Shown piece by piece: positions 1 through 8,192 of a stretch of 57,632 nt of DNA. Below the pieces are notes generated by a model. That model did not search any database. It was not told the DNA's origin and saw nothing but the letters and a program-made list of their open reading frames with translations. Every line of letters begins with the position of its first letter. Position 1 is the first letter of the stretch. The stretch spans positions 1 through 57,632 of the forward strand of contig JAVEDU010000087.1 in the NCBI GenBank assembly GCA_030840805.1. Direction: 5' to 3'. This DNA is from Actinomycetota bacterium (lineage in GTDB: Bacteria > Actinomycetota > Actinomycetes > Mycobacteriales > HKI-0501). A program made the position numbers and the translations under genes.

Positions 1-167
1 ACCGCCGCCCGGCGGCGTCCCCGCTTTCCTGCGCGGACACGCCGAACCCCGTCCCGCGGCTGTCACCGCGCCGCCCGGGGCCGTTTCCGCACCGCCGCCC
101 GGCGGCGCACACACGCCGCGGGCGCCGCCGCACCGCCGCCCGGCGGCGCACACACGCCGCGGGCGCC
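1..167. repeat. GC-rich short repeats with a palindromic core
   Basis: The 17-mer ACCGCCGCCCGGCGGCG occurs at 1-17, 91-107 and 132-148. The last two lie inside a 38-bp unit repeated at 89-126 and 130-167, which ends in CACACACGCCGCGGGCGCC. The core is itself an inverted repeat. A looser direct repeat links about 54-86 with about 270-308 (CGCGGCT-TCAC-CGCGCCGCC-CCGTTTTCC). I see no gene in 1-401 with credible codon use; the frames there encode Arg/Pro/Gly-rich strings. Confidence 0.6.
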
Positions 168-302
168 TCCGCGGCGATCCCGTGTGCCGGGCGGGCACGG
201 CGGCGTCCCGGCGTTGCCGCGGAGCCGCCGGCGCCGTGGCGGTCGGCACGCGACACCCCTGACACCGCCCCGCGGCTATCACACCGCGCCGCCCCGTGAC
301 CG

Positions 303-330
303 TTTTCCACACCACCCCTCGTCGTCCACA
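303..330 (+). promoter_or_regulatory. pair of DnaA-box-like sites upstream of yraN
   Basis: TTTTCCACA at 303-311 and TCGTCCACA at 322-330 each differ by one base from the actinobacterial DnaA box TTGTCCACA. Their starts are 19 bp apart. A second pair with the same 19-bp spacing lies at 8134-8161. Function is inferred only from the motif. Confidence 0.35.
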
Positions 331-401
331 GATTTCCGGCGGCCCCGCCCCCTGTACCGAGTCCGCGCCACGCTCGTCCCGACGACCTCGGGAGGCGCGG
401 G

Positions 402-758
402 ATGGCAGCGAAGGACGCGGTGGGCGCATACGGCGAGCGGGTGGCCGTCCGGCACCTCCAGGATGCGGGGTTGGTGGTCCTGCACCGGAATTGGCGCTGC
501 CGCGACGGTGAGATCGACGTCATCGCCCGCGAGGGCGACACGCTCGTCTTCTGTGAGGTGAAGACCCGGCGGGGCACCGCATACGGCACGCCCGCCGAGG
601 CCGTGGTTCCCGCGAAGCTGCGCCGACTTCGTCGGCTCGCGCTGCGCTGGCTCGACGAGGCGGGGCTCCACCCGCCGGACCTGCGCTTCGACGTCGTCGC
701 GGTGCGTCCGAGGTCCGGCGGTGCCGCCGAGGTGGAACACCTCCGGGGCGTGCTCTGA
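402..758 (+). CDS. yraN: YraN family (UPF0102) endonuclease-like protein
   Basis: The 118-residue protein has the length usual for the family. Visible motifs are GAYGERVAVRHL near residue 8, then RNWRCRDGEIDVIARE and FCEVKTRRG, which give the E-x-D plus ExK core of a restriction-endonuclease-like fold. The family is predicted to bind or cut DNA at Holliday junctions, but its role is not settled. The ATG follows a CGGGAGG-like ribosome site (390-396). Its TGA overlaps the ATG of comM by one base, so the two are probably co-translated. The order yraN-comM-dprA is conserved in actinobacteria. Confidence 0.92.
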   Translation: MAAKDAVGAYGERVAVRHLQDAGLVVLHRNWRCRDGEIDVIAREGDTLVFCEVKTRRGTAYGTPAEAVVPAKLRRLRRLALRWLDEAGLHPPDLRFDVVAVRPRSGGAAEVEHLRGVL

Positions 759-2314
759 TGGGGGTCGGGCGGGTGCTGTCGGTGACGCTGGTCGGCGTGC
801 GGGGGCATCTCGTCGAGGTCGAGGCGGACCTGTCGCAGGGGCCGCCCGCGCTGATCATCACCGGCCTTCCCGACGCCGCGCTGGGGGAGGCGCGGGACCG
901 GCTCCGCGCCGCGGTCGGCAACTCCCGGCTGAGCTGGCCCTCGGGCCGGGTCACGATCGGGCTGTCCCCGGCCTGGCTGCCGAAGCAGGGGAGCGGACTG
1001 GATCTCGCCATGGCGACGGCGGTGCTCTGCGCCAGCGCGGTGGTGCCCGGCGCGGCCCTCGACGGTGTCGCGCTCCTCGGTGAACTGGCCCTCGACGGGC
1101 GGGTACGCGGCATCCGCGGGGTCCTGCCCGCCGTGCTCGCCGCGGGTCGCGCCGGGATCCGCCGGGCGTACGTGCCGGCGGCGAACGTGGCCGAGGCGCG
1201 CCTGGTCCCCGAGACCGACATCGTGGGGGTGGAGACGCTGACGCGGCTGGTGATGCTCCTCCGCGGTGAGGAGACCGACGGCGAGCCCGACCCGTCCGAG
1301 GCGGGCGGTGAGGGCCCGGCGGGCGTGCCGGCCGAGGCAGCCACGGCCGAGCGGCCGCCACCGGACCTCGCCGACGTGCTGGGGCAGGACCTCGGCCGAC
1401 GGGCGGTGGAGGTGGCGGCGGCCGGTGGGCACCACGTGGCCCTGGGAGGTCCGCCCGGTTCCGGCAAGACGATGCTCGCGGAGCGGCTGCCCGGGGTGCT
1501 GCCCCTGCTGGACACCGAGGCGGCGCTGGAGGTGACCGCGGTCCACTCGGTCGCCGGCGCGCTGCCCGCCGGAGGACCGCTGATCCGACGTCCGCCGTAC
1601 CAGGCGCCCCACCACACGGCGAGCGTCGCCGCGCTGGTGGGTGGCGGGAGTGGCGTGGCCCGTCCCGGTGCGGTGTCGCTGGCTCACCGCGGCGTGCTGT
1701 TCCTGGACGAGGCGCCGGAGTTCGCCAGCGGTGTGCTCGATGCCCTCCGGCAGCCCCTCGAACGCGGTGAGGTCGTGCTGGCGCGGGCCGGGGGAGTGAC
1801 GTCGTACCCGGCGCGGGTCCAGTTGCTGCTCGCGGCGAACCCGTGCCCGTGCTCGTCCGCCACCACCGAGGAGCCGTGCGTGTGCAGCCCGGCCCTGCGG
1901 CGGCGCTATCTCGCCCGGATCTCGGGGCCCCTGCTGGATCGGATCGACCTGCGGGTCACCCTGCTCCCGGTCCGGCTGTCGGCGCTGATGGACGACGGTG
2001 CCGCGGTGGAGTCGTCGGTGACCGTGGCCGAACGCGTGGCGGGGGCCCGGACCGCGGCGGCGGAGCGCTGGCGCGCCGAGGGCTGGCGGACGAATGCGGA
2101 GGTGCCGGGTGCCGTGCTGCGTGGCCGGTACCGGCTGGGGCGGCCCGTCCGGGCAGCCCTGGACCGCGTGCTCGACTCCGGGGCGATGTCGGCCCGGGGG
2201 TACGACCGGGTCCTGCGGGTGGCATGGACCCTGGCGGACCTCGCCGGGCGGCCCCGGCCGGACGCCGAGGACCTCGCCGAGGCGACCGACCTCCGGCTGG
2301 GGAGGGCGGCGTGA
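758..2314 (+). CDS. comM: YifB/ComM family Mg chelatase-like AAA+ ATPase
   Basis: The 518-residue protein begins with a Lon-protease-like domain (residues about 20-180, motif GLPDAALGEARDR). The AAA+ module follows: Walker A GGPPGSGKTML near residue 230 and Walker B GVLFLDEAPEF near 312. ANPCPCS is the family signature, and the Mg-chelatase C-terminal helical domain comes last. ComM is known as a hexameric helicase that helps branch migration during integration of taken-up DNA. An acidic, Gly/Pro-rich linker near 170-200 separates the two halves. The stop TGA overlaps the GTG of dprA, and the adjacent DprA also acts on incoming single-stranded DNA. Confidence 0.95.
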   Translation: MGVGRVLSVTLVGVRGHLVEVEADLSQGPPALIITGLPDAALGEARDRLRAAVGNSRLSWPSGRVTIGLSPAWLPKQGSGLDLAMATAVLCASAVVPGAALDGVALLGELALDGRVRGIRGVLPAVLAAGRAGIRRAYVPAANVAEARLVPETDIVGVETLTRLVMLLRGEETDGEPDPSEAGGEGPAGVPAEAATAERPPPDLADVLGQDLGRRAVEVAAAGGHHVALGGPPGSGKTMLAERLPGVLPLLDTEAALEVTAVHSVAGALPAGGPLIRRPPYQAPHHTASVAALVGGGSGVARPGAVSLAHRGVLFLDEAPEFASGVLDALRQPLERGEVVLARAGGVTSYPARVQLLLAANPCPCSSATTEEPCVCSPALRRRYLARISGPLLDRIDLRVTLLPVRLSALMDDGAAVESSVTVAERVAGARTAAAERWRAEGWRTNAEVPGAVLRGRYRLGRPVRAALDRVLDSGAMSARGYDRVLRVAWTLADLAGRPRPDAEDLAEATDLRLGRAA

Positions 2315-3558
2315 ACGGGCCGGACCGGGGGCGACCGCCCGCGGTCACCGACGAGGAGCGTCTCGCGCGGGTCGCCCTCGGGCTGCTCGCCGAACCGGGG
2401 AGCCTCGACCTGTGGCTGCTGGTCCACGAGGTCGGGCCGGTGGAGGCGCTGCAGCGCCTCCGGGACGGTGCGGTGGTCCCGGCGCTGGCGGAGGTGGTTG
2501 GGCCGCGGCTGGCCGGTGGCGACGTGACGGCCGGGGTGGACACCGCGCTGGCGCAGTGTGCGCGGCTCGGGGGCCGCTTCCTCGTGCCGGGTGACGAGGA
2601 ATGGCCCCAGCTCCCGCTGCACGGCCTGCTGCTCCTCGCGGCGCGGCGGGCCCGCGACAACGCCGCGCGCCACGACCGGGACGTCGTCCCGCCGCTGGGC
2701 CTGTGGGTGCGCGGGCCGCTCGGCCTCGCGGAAGTCACCGCCCGGTCGGTGGCGATCGTCGGTGCCCGCGCCGCGACGGGGTACGGCACCCACGTAGCCG
2801 CCGAGCTCGGGTACGGGCTCGCCGACCGGGAGTGGAGCGTGGTGTCGGGCGGTGCGTACGGGATTGACGCGGCCGCGCACGGGGGTGCGCTCGCGGCGGA
2901 GGGCCGCACCGTCGCGGTGCTCGCGTGCGGGGTGGACACCGTGTATCCCGTCGGGCACACGAACCTCTTCGAGCGCATCGCCGAGCGGGGCCTGCTCGTG
3001 AGTGAGTGGCCGCCGGGGTCGTCGCCTCGGCGGCACCGGTTCCTGGTGCGCAACCGCGTGATCGCCGCCCTGACAGCGGGCACGATCGTGGTCGAGGCGG
3101 CCGCGCGGAGCGGTGCGCTCGCGACGGCCCGCCGGGCGCACGACCTCGGGCGGGTGCTGATGGGGGTGCCGGGGCCCGTGACGTCGGCGATGTCCGTCGG
3201 CGTGCACCAGCTGATCCGCGAACGCGAGGCCCGCGTGGTCACGTCGGCCGCGGAGGTGGTGGAGGAGGTGGGCCGGATCGGGGCTGACCTGGCGGCGCGA
3301 CCGCTGGCGCCGAGGTCGTGGCGGGACGCGCTCGGCCACGAGGCACAGGCCGTGGTGGACGCCCTTGCCCGGCGGCCCCGCACGGTGGCCGAGCTGGCCG
3401 CCGACGCAGGGGTCACGATCGCGGCGGCCGAACGGGTCCTGCCCGGGCTGGTCGACTGCGGCCTCGCCGCCGAGGACGGTGGACGGTACCGGGCCGTCGA
3501 CAACGCCGAGACCGAGGACGGACGGGTGCGCCGCACCGTGGTGCCGTCGGTGAGGTGA
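2311..3558 (+). CDS. dprA: DNA processing protein DprA (Smf)
   Basis: The 415-residue protein starts at a GTG overlapping the comM stop (GTGA). A longer open frame upstream is rejected because it lies inside comM. The Rossmann-like DprA core is clear: SVAIVGARAATGYG near residue 147, then VVSGGAYGIDAAAH, YPVGHTNLFERIAERGL and RFLVRNRVIAALT. A C-terminal winged-helix domain (about 335-395) is typical of longer DprAs. Members bind single-stranded DNA and load RecA. The N-terminus (about 1-130) is a weakly conserved helical region. It ends 206 bp before xerC. Confidence 0.94.
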   Translation: MNGPDRGRPPAVTDEERLARVALGLLAEPGSLDLWLLVHEVGPVEALQRLRDGAVVPALAEVVGPRLAGGDVTAGVDTALAQCARLGGRFLVPGDEEWPQLPLHGLLLLAARRARDNAARHDRDVVPPLGLWVRGPLGLAEVTARSVAIVGARAATGYGTHVAAELGYGLADREWSVVSGGAYGIDAAAHGGALAAEGRTVAVLACGVDTVYPVGHTNLFERIAERGLLVSEWPPGSSPRRHRFLVRNRVIAALTAGTIVVEAAARSGALATARRAHDLGRVLMGVPGPVTSAMSVGVHQLIREREARVVTSAAEVVEEVGRIGADLAARPLAPRSWRDALGHEAQAVVDALARRPRTVAELAADAGVTIAAAERVLPGLVDCGLAAEDGGRYRAVDNAETEDGRVRRTVVPSVR

Positions 3559-3764
3559 GCCCGGGACGGGGAAGGGGCACGCGCCGTGCCGCAACTGGCG
3601 CAACGTCAGCGACCGCCGTACGGCCGTGCTCGCGCGCCACGTCCACCGGCGGGGGGCTGGCCACCCGGTTGACGGTCGTGCTCGCGCGCCGCCTCCCCGC
3701 CGACCGCTGAGCGCGGAGAGCACCGCGTTCCGCGCTCCGCGACGCGCCCGGCGGGGGCCGGTGC
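3559..3764. other. intergenic region with short repeats and a hairpin
   Basis: The 14-mer CGTGCTCGCGCGCC occurs at 3625-3638 and 3677-3690. GAGCGCGGA (3709-3717) pairs with TCCGCGCTC (3729-3737) around an 11-nt loop. No convincing gene is present. The hairpin sits just ahead of xerC and could be a weak terminator or leader structure. Confidence 0.4.
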
Positions 3765-4946
3765 TTGACCGCGGTGCCGCCCACGCGGACCGTACGGCGG
3801 GTGAGCAGCGGATCGTCCGGCACCGGCCGGCCAACGAGTGGCGCCCGGCCGCCCCGGCCGTCGTCGGCGGCGCAGCGGGCGGCGCTGTCCGAGGTGGCGG
3901 CGGAGGCGGTGACCGCGTTCGAACGCCATCTCGCCGCGGAGACCGGGCGGTCGGCCCACACGGTGCGGGCATACGTGGGCGACGTGGTGTCCCTGCTCGA
4001 CCATGCCGCCCGGCTGGGACGGCACGGACCCGCGGAGCTCGATGTCCAGACGCTCCGGAGCTGGCTCGCGAAGTTGCGGTCGACCGGCGCCGCCCCGACC
4101 ACGCTCGCCCGCCGCGCCGCCGCAGGTCGGGTGTTCACGGCATGGGCGGCACATACTGGGCGTGTCGCGGAGGACCCGGGCATTCTGCTGGGAACTCCCA
4201 AGTCCCGCCGCCCGCTGCCGGCCGTCCTTCGCGCCGACCAGGCCGCCGCCCTGATGCGGCAGCCGACGCACCCGGACGGCGCCGGTGATGCCGCGTCGGT
4301 ACCGGGGACGACCGCCGCGGCGGGTCCCGGCGAGGCGGACCGCGGAGCGGGCGGCGACTCCGCCGGCGGCTGGTCGGACCGGTCGCCGGGCGCGGGCCGG
4401 GACACGATCTCAACATTCGACGACATCGGCGCATCGGACCCGCTCGAGCTGCGGGATCGCCTGGCCGTGGAGCTGCTGTACGCGACCGGCATCCGTGTGG
4501 GCGAGCTGTGCGCGGTGGACGTGGACGACCTCGACCGGGAACGTCGCCTCGTCCGGGTACTGGGGAAGGGTGGCAGGGAGCGGGTGGTTCCGTATGGCAT
4601 TCCCGCTGATCAGGCCCTGGACCGGTACCTGTCGGCGGGCCGTCCGCGCCTCTGGCGGCCCACGAGCGGACCCGCCTTGCTGCTCGGCGCGCGGGGACGC
4701 AGGATCGACCCCAGGGAGGTGCGCAGGACCGTGCATTCGAGGGTGCGGCAGGTGGACGGTGCCCCGGACATCGGCCCCCACGGCCTCCGCCATTCGGCTG
4801 CCACGCACCTACTAGAGGGGGGAGCTGACCTAAGAAGCGTTCAGGAACTGCTCGGTCACGCTACTCTCGGTACAACGCAGATATACACACACGTATCCGT
4901 GGAACGTCTCAGGGCGGCGTACCGTCGAGCTCATCCGCGGGCGTGA
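3765..4946 (+). CDS. xerC: tyrosine recombinase XerC/XerD type
   Basis: This is a 393-residue site-specific recombinase, probably for chromosome dimer resolution. The SAM-like N-terminal domain covers residues about 40-150. The catalytic set is complete: R in ATGIRVGEL (about 243), K in [10 protein letters not shown] (about 267), H-x-x-R in [10 protein letters not shown] (about 338), H in GHATLGTTQ and the nucleophile Y in IYTHVS (about 373). It is about 90 residues longer than usual, owing to an N-terminal tail and a low-complexity insert at about 170-225 rich in Gly, Ala, Asp and Ser. The start is uncertain: TTG at 3765, GTG at 3774 and GTG at 3801 are in frame. Its position between dprA and whiG is typical. 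Confidence 0.9.
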   Translation: MTAVPPTRTVRRVSSGSSGTGRPTSGARPPRPSSAAQRAALSEVAAEAVTAFERHLAAETGRSAHTVRAYVGDVVSLLDHAARLGRHGPAELDVQTLRSWLAKLRSTGAAPTTLARRAAAGRVFTAWAAHTGRVAEDPGILLGTPKSRRPLPAVLRADQAAALMRQPTHPDGAGDAASVPGTTAAAGPGEADRGAGGDSAGGWSDRSPGAGRDTISTFDDIGASDPLELRDRLAVELLYATGIRVGELCAVDVDDLDRERRLVRVLGKGGRERVVPYGIPADQALDRYLSAGRPRLWRPTSGPALLLGARGRRIDPREVRRTVHSRVRQVDGAPDIGPHGLRHSAATHLLEGGADLRSVQELLGHATLGTTQIYTHVSVERLRAAYRRAHPRA

Positions 4947-4999
4947 GATGGGGGCGGCATCGTGGGCTCACCGCGGGCCGATCGGCTCAGGAGGGGGGA

Positions 5000-5800
5000 G
5001 TGACGAGTTTGAGCGCGGCATCCAGCGGTCGTACCGAGGTCGACGAGGCCATTGCGAGCCTTTGGCGTGAGTTCAAGGACACGGGAGACACGAGCCTGCG
5101 CGAGCGGCTCATCCTGCACTACTCCCCGCTGGTGAAGTACGTCGCCGGCCGGGTGGGAGTGGGTCTTCCGCCGAACATCGAGCAGGCCGACCTCGTCTCC
5201 TACGGCATCTTCGGTCTGATCGACGCGATCGAGAAGTTCGACCTCGAGCGGGCGATCAAGTTCGAGACCTACGCGATCAGCCGCATCCGCGGAGCGATCA
5301 TCGACGAGCTCCGCAGCATCGACTGGATTCCGCGGTCGGTGCGCTACAAGGCTCGCGAGGTCGAGAAGGCCTACGCCTCGCTCGAGGCGAAGCTCCGCCG
5401 CACGCCCACCGAGCAGGAGGTCGCCGCCGAGCTCACCATCTCGACGACGGAACTCCGCCAGATCTTCAGCCAGGTGTCCTTCGTCAACGTCCTCGCGCTC
5501 GACGAGCTGCTGAACACGGGCGGCGAAAAGGGCGACAAGCTGAGCCTCGTGGACACCCTCGAGGACAGCAAGGCCGAGGACCCGGTGCAGGCGTTCGAGG
5601 CCGAGGAGATGAAGTACCTCCTGGCTGGGGCGATCAACACGTTGCCCGAGCGCGAGAAGATCGTCGTGACCCTCTATTACTACGAGGGCCTCACGCTCGC
5701 CGAGATCGGGCAGGTCCTCGGTGTGACCGAGAGCCGCATCTGTCAGATGCACACCAAGGCCGTGCTGCAGCTTCGCGGCAAACTCGCCGACTCGAAGTGA
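5000..5800 (+). CDS. whiG: RNA polymerase sigma factor of the WhiG/FliA family
   Basis: The 266-residue protein has all regions of a sigma-28-type factor. Region 2 includes [41 protein letters not shown] and [19 protein letters not shown]. Region 3 includes [18 protein letters not shown]. The region 4 helix-turn-helix includes [21 protein letters not shown]. In Streptomyces WhiG starts spore septation; in motile actinobacteria the same family runs flagellar genes. Synteny favours whiG, but the lifestyle cannot be read from this window. The GTG at 5000 is chosen because AGGAGG ends 5 bp upstream. A farther start at 4943 overlaps xerC and lacks such a site. The stop overlaps the next gene's GTG. 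Confidence 0.93.
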   Translation: MTSLSAASSGRTEVDEAIASLWREFKDTGDTSLRERLILHYSPLVKYVAGRVGVGLPPNIEQADLVSYGIFGLIDAIEKFDLERAIKFETYAISRIRGAIIDELRSIDWIPRSVRYKAREVEKAYASLEAKLRRTPTEQEVAAELTISTTELRQIFSQVSFVNVLALDELLNTGGEKGDKLSLVDTLEDSKAEDPVQAFEAEEMKYLLAGAINTLPEREKIVVTLYYYEGLTLAEIGQVLGVTESRICQMHTKAVLQLRGKLADSK

Positions 5801-7173
5801 CGGCCCGGCCGGTGTCGGCTCCGGTGGGTTCGCCCGCCGGGTCGGCGGCGGGTGATCCGGCGGCGCGTGCGCACGACGGGCTGCCCGCGGGTCCGCCCAC
5901 GGCCGGCGCTGTGGCACTTCCCGGCAGCTCCGCGGCACCGAGCGGAGGCGCCGTGGGGGAACGCCCGGGAGCCGGTGCGGCCCCCGGCCTCCCCGGCAGC
6001 GCGGACCTCGACCGGGGCTGGGAGACCGCCCGGCTGCTCTGGACCCTCGACCCGTCGATCGCGTACCTCAACAACGGGGCGTTCGGCGCCGTGCCGCTAC
6101 CGGCGCAGCGTGCTCAGCAGCGTCTCCGCGACGAGGTCGAGTCGGACCCGATGCGCTTCTACGCCCGGGGCCTCACCGACCGGATCACCCACACCCGCCG
6201 CCATCTGGCCCGCTTCGTCGGGGCGGACCCGGACGGCAGCGCACTGGTCGCCAATGCGTCGACCGGGGTCAACGCGGTGCTCCGCGGCTTTGCGCTGCGA
6301 CCGGGGGACGAGGTGCTCGTCACCGATCACGGCCACGTCCCCGCCGGGCGTGCGGTGGAGCGGGTGTGCCGTCAGGCCGGGGCGACCGTCGTCACGGTCG
6401 CGATCCCGCTGACCGCGGACGACAGCACCCTCACCGACCTTGTGCGGGAACGGGTCACCAGGCGGACGCGCCTCGCGGTGCTGGACCAGGTCACCTCGCC
6501 GACCGCGCGCCTCCTTCCGTTGGACCGGCTGATCGGGCCGCTCCGCACGGCCGGCGTCGCCGTGCTCGTGGACGGTGCGCACGCTCCGGGCATGCTGCCG
6601 GTGAATGTGGACGCGCTCGGCGCCGACTTCTGGGTGGGCAACTTCCACAAGTGGGCGGGCGCTCCGCGCGGTACCGCGTTGCTCTCCGTCCATCCGCGCT
6701 GGCGTTCGACGATGGAGTCGTTCGTCGTGTCGTGGGCGGAGGACGCCGGGTTCCCGGCCTCGTTCGAACAGGGCGGCACGATCGACCCCACCGGGTGGCT
6801 CGCCGCGCCGGTCGGCCTCCATACGCTGTCGAGTTTCGGGTGGGGGACGCTGCGGCGGCGGAACTCCGATCTCGCGGCGTGGGGCCAGCGCGCTGTCGCG
6901 GACCGGATCGGGGCAGATCTCGGCGGCCTGCCGATGGACCCGGCGGTGAGCATGCGGATCGTGCCGCTGCCCGCCGGTGTGGCGGCGACGCCCGACCTCG
7001 CGCAGGGACTGCAGGTCCAGATCTCGGTCGAGGCCGGGTGCGAGGTCGCCGTCGCGGCCTGGCACGGACGTGGACTGCTCCGGCTGTCGGCGCAGGCGTA
7101 CAACCGCACGGCGGAGTACGAGCGGCTCGCCGACGCGCTGCCGAGGATCCTCGCGACCGCCCGCCGCGCCTGA
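5797..7173 (+). CDS. class V aminotransferase (isopenicillin-N epimerase-like)
   Basis: The 458-residue PLP enzyme of fold type I carries [11 protein letters not shown] near residue 88, [28 protein letters not shown] with the PLP-binding Asp, and [13 protein letters not shown] with the Schiff-base Lys (about 286). This matches the isopenicillin-N epimerase/cysteine desulfurase-like group, whose substrates vary. The GTG overlaps the whiG stop (GTGA), so it is probably translated with the sigma factor. The first about 65 residues are Ala/Gly/Pro-rich and the functional start may lie further in. Substrate is unknown. No beta-lactam genes are nearby, so a penicillin role is not implied. Confidence 0.88.
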   Translation: MTARPVSAPVGSPAGSAAGDPAARAHDGLPAGPPTAGAVALPGSSAAPSGGAVGERPGAGAAPGLPGSADLDRGWETARLLWTLDPSIAYLNNGAFGAVPLPAQRAQQRLRDEVESDPMRFYARGLTDRITHTRRHLARFVGADPDGSALVANASTGVNAVLRGFALRPGDEVLVTDHGHVPAGRAVERVCRQAGATVVTVAIPLTADDSTLTDLVRERVTRRTRLAVLDQVTSPTARLLPLDRLIGPLRTAGVAVLVDGAHAPGMLPVNVDALGADFWVGNFHKWAGAPRGTALLSVHPRWRSTMESFVVSWAEDAGFPASFEQGGTIDPTGWLAAPVGLHTLSSFGWGTLRRRNSDLAAWGQRAVADRIGADLGGLPMDPAVSMRIVPLPAGVAATPDLAQGLQVQISVEAGCEVAVAAWHGRGLLRLSAQAYNRTAEYERLADALPRILATARRA

Positions 7174-8082
7174 CGTACGCGCGATCGTGCTCGCCGTGTC
7201 GTGGACCGGCTCCCGGCGCCGCGCGGCCGGTGCGTCGCGGCGGACGGACGCGCCCGGCCATAGGTCGCCCGGTGGATCGCGGGGAGGGTCCGCGGCGCTG
7301 GGGCGGGGCTCGGGGCTCGGGGGTCCGGGGCCGTGCCGGCGGGTCGGCGGGCCGGGGCGGCGCCCGGTGCTGGCCGGCCGGTGCGTCGCGGCGAACGGAC
7401 GCGCCCGGCCATAGGTCGCCCGGTGGACCGCGGGGAGGGTCCGCGGCGCTGGGCGGGCTCGGGGGTCCGGGGCCGTGCCGGCGGGTCGGCGGCGCCGGGG
7501 GACACCCCGGTGTCCGTCCCCCCGCGCCTCCCGGAAGGCCGGGGCGTCGCCCGGTTGCAGCGGCCACAGCCGCACCGCGCCGAGACCCAGCAGCGCCAGT
7601 GGGTCCAGGTACACGCTGCCCCGCAGGAGGCCCCAGTGCAGGCACGCCGACGTCGCGCAGCCCGGATGGCCGGCCGCCAGGACCCCGAGCGGATCTCCGG
7701 CCCGGACGGCGGCACCCGCCCGGACGCGCGGCACCACCGGCTCGTACGTCGTCCGCAGGCCCCCGTCGTGCCGGACCACGACCACTCCCCGCCCGCCCAC
7801 CGGGCCGGCGAAGCTCACCACGCCCGGCCCGGCCGCCCGTACGACGGCGCCCGGGGTTGCCGCGAGGTCCACGCCGCGGTGCCCGCGGCCGTAGGGCGTG
7901 GGTGGTGGGACGAACGGCCGCGCGACCCGGGGTGTGCCGTCGAGCGGCCACCGGAACGGTCCGGGCGCGACGTCCCGCCCGGACCCGCCGGGTCCGGCCC
8001 GCGCGGGTACGGCGCCCCCGAGCAGGAGCAGCGCGCACAGCAGGGCGGCCAGTGGCCTCGGTCCGGGACGGGGGAGCGGCAT
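6097..8082 (-). CDS. secreted M23 (LytM-type) peptidase with abnormal run-on C-terminus
   Basis: From the ATG at 8082 the protein opens with a signal peptide (PLAALLCALLLLGGAVPARA). The M23 domain follows at residues about 45-175: GHRGVDLAATPGAVVRAAG, then a beta-rich stretch and CLHWGLLRG. Family members cut peptidoglycan cross-bridges with zinc. The usual H-x-H is C-L-H here, so the first catalytic His is Cys. The domain ends near 7540 at VYLDPLALLGLGAVRLWPL, where homologues normally stop. Here the frame runs through a tandem duplication (7225-7492) and then 1.08 kb antisense to the aminotransferase gene, to 6097. That tail is Arg/Pro-rich noise. Only about 7540-8082 is trustworthy. A lost stop or a frameshift is likely. 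Confidence 0.6.
   Translation of the reverse strand: MPLPRPGPRPLAALLCALLLLGGAVPARAGPGGSGRDVAPGPFRWPLDGTPRVARPFVPPPTPYGRGHRGVDLAATPGAVVRAAGPGVVSFAGPVGGRGVVVVRHDGGLRTTYEPVVPRVRAGAAVRAGDPLGVLAAGHPGCATSACLHWGLLRGSVYLDPLALLGLGAVRLWPLQPGDAPAFREARGDGHRGVPRRRRPAGTAPDPRARPAPRTLPAVHRATYGRARPFAATHRPASTGRRPGPPTRRHGPGPPSPEPRPSAADPPRDPPGDLWPGASVRRDAPAARRREPVHDTASTIARTSGAAGGREDPRQRVGEPLVLRRAVVRLRRQPEQSTSVPGRDGDLAPGLDRDLDLQSLREVGRRRHTGGQRHDPHAHRRVHRQAAEICPDPVRDSALAPRREIGVPPPQRPPPETRQRMEADRRGEPPGGVDRAALFERGREPGVLRPRHDERLHRRTPARMDGEQRGTARSARPLVEVAHPEVGAERVHIHRQHARSVRTVHEHGDAGRAERPDQPVQRKEARGRRGDLVQHREARPPGDPFPHKVGEGAVVRGQRDRDRDDGRPGLTAHPLHRTPGGDVAVIGDEHLVPRSQRKAAEHRVDPGRRIGDQCAAVRVRPDEAGQMAAGVGDPVGEAPGVEAHRVRLDLVAETLLSTLRR
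7225..7492. repeat. tandem duplication, 151-bp period, two diverged copies
   Basis: Copy 1 (7225-7350) begins GGCCGGTGCGTCGCGGCG and ends GCCGGCGGGTCGGCGG. Copy 2 (7376-7492) begins GGCCGGTGCGTCGCGGCG with one later substitution, and is about 9 bp shorter through loss of a GGCTCGGGG-like run. It lies between the convergent aminotransferase and M23 peptidase genes and contains no stop codon in any minus-strand frame. Confidence 0.85.
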
Positions 8083-8133
8083 GGGCCGACCGTCCCGCGG
8101 GAGTGAGACCGGCGGGCGGCGTGGGGCCGAATC

Positions 8134-8161
8134 TGTGGACAGCGACAGGGGCTGTGGACAA
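8134..8161 (-). promoter_or_regulatory. pair of DnaA boxes upstream of the M23 peptidase
   Basis: On the minus strand TTGTCCACA (8161-8153) is an exact actinobacterial DnaA box. CTGTCCACA (8142-8134) differs by one base. Starts are 19 bp apart, the same spacing as the pair at 303-330. They lie between the M23 start (8082) and the stop of the next minus-strand gene (8193). Confidence 0.45.
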
Positions 8162-8192
8162 GAGCGCCGCGCCACCCCGGGTGTGCTGGGTG

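Noticed and set aside
1-167. CRISPR array
   Set aside because: The repeats are GC-only, nearly adjacent, with no unique spacers of constant length and no cas genes.
303-330. Replication origin
   Set aside because: Only two near-consensus DnaA boxes and no dnaA, dnaN, gyrB or AT-rich unwinding region. The gene content is far from a typical oriC.
5797-7173. Beta-lactam biosynthesis
   Set aside because: Resemblance to isopenicillin-N epimerase alone. No isopenicillin-N synthase or NRPS nearby, and the family has many other functions.
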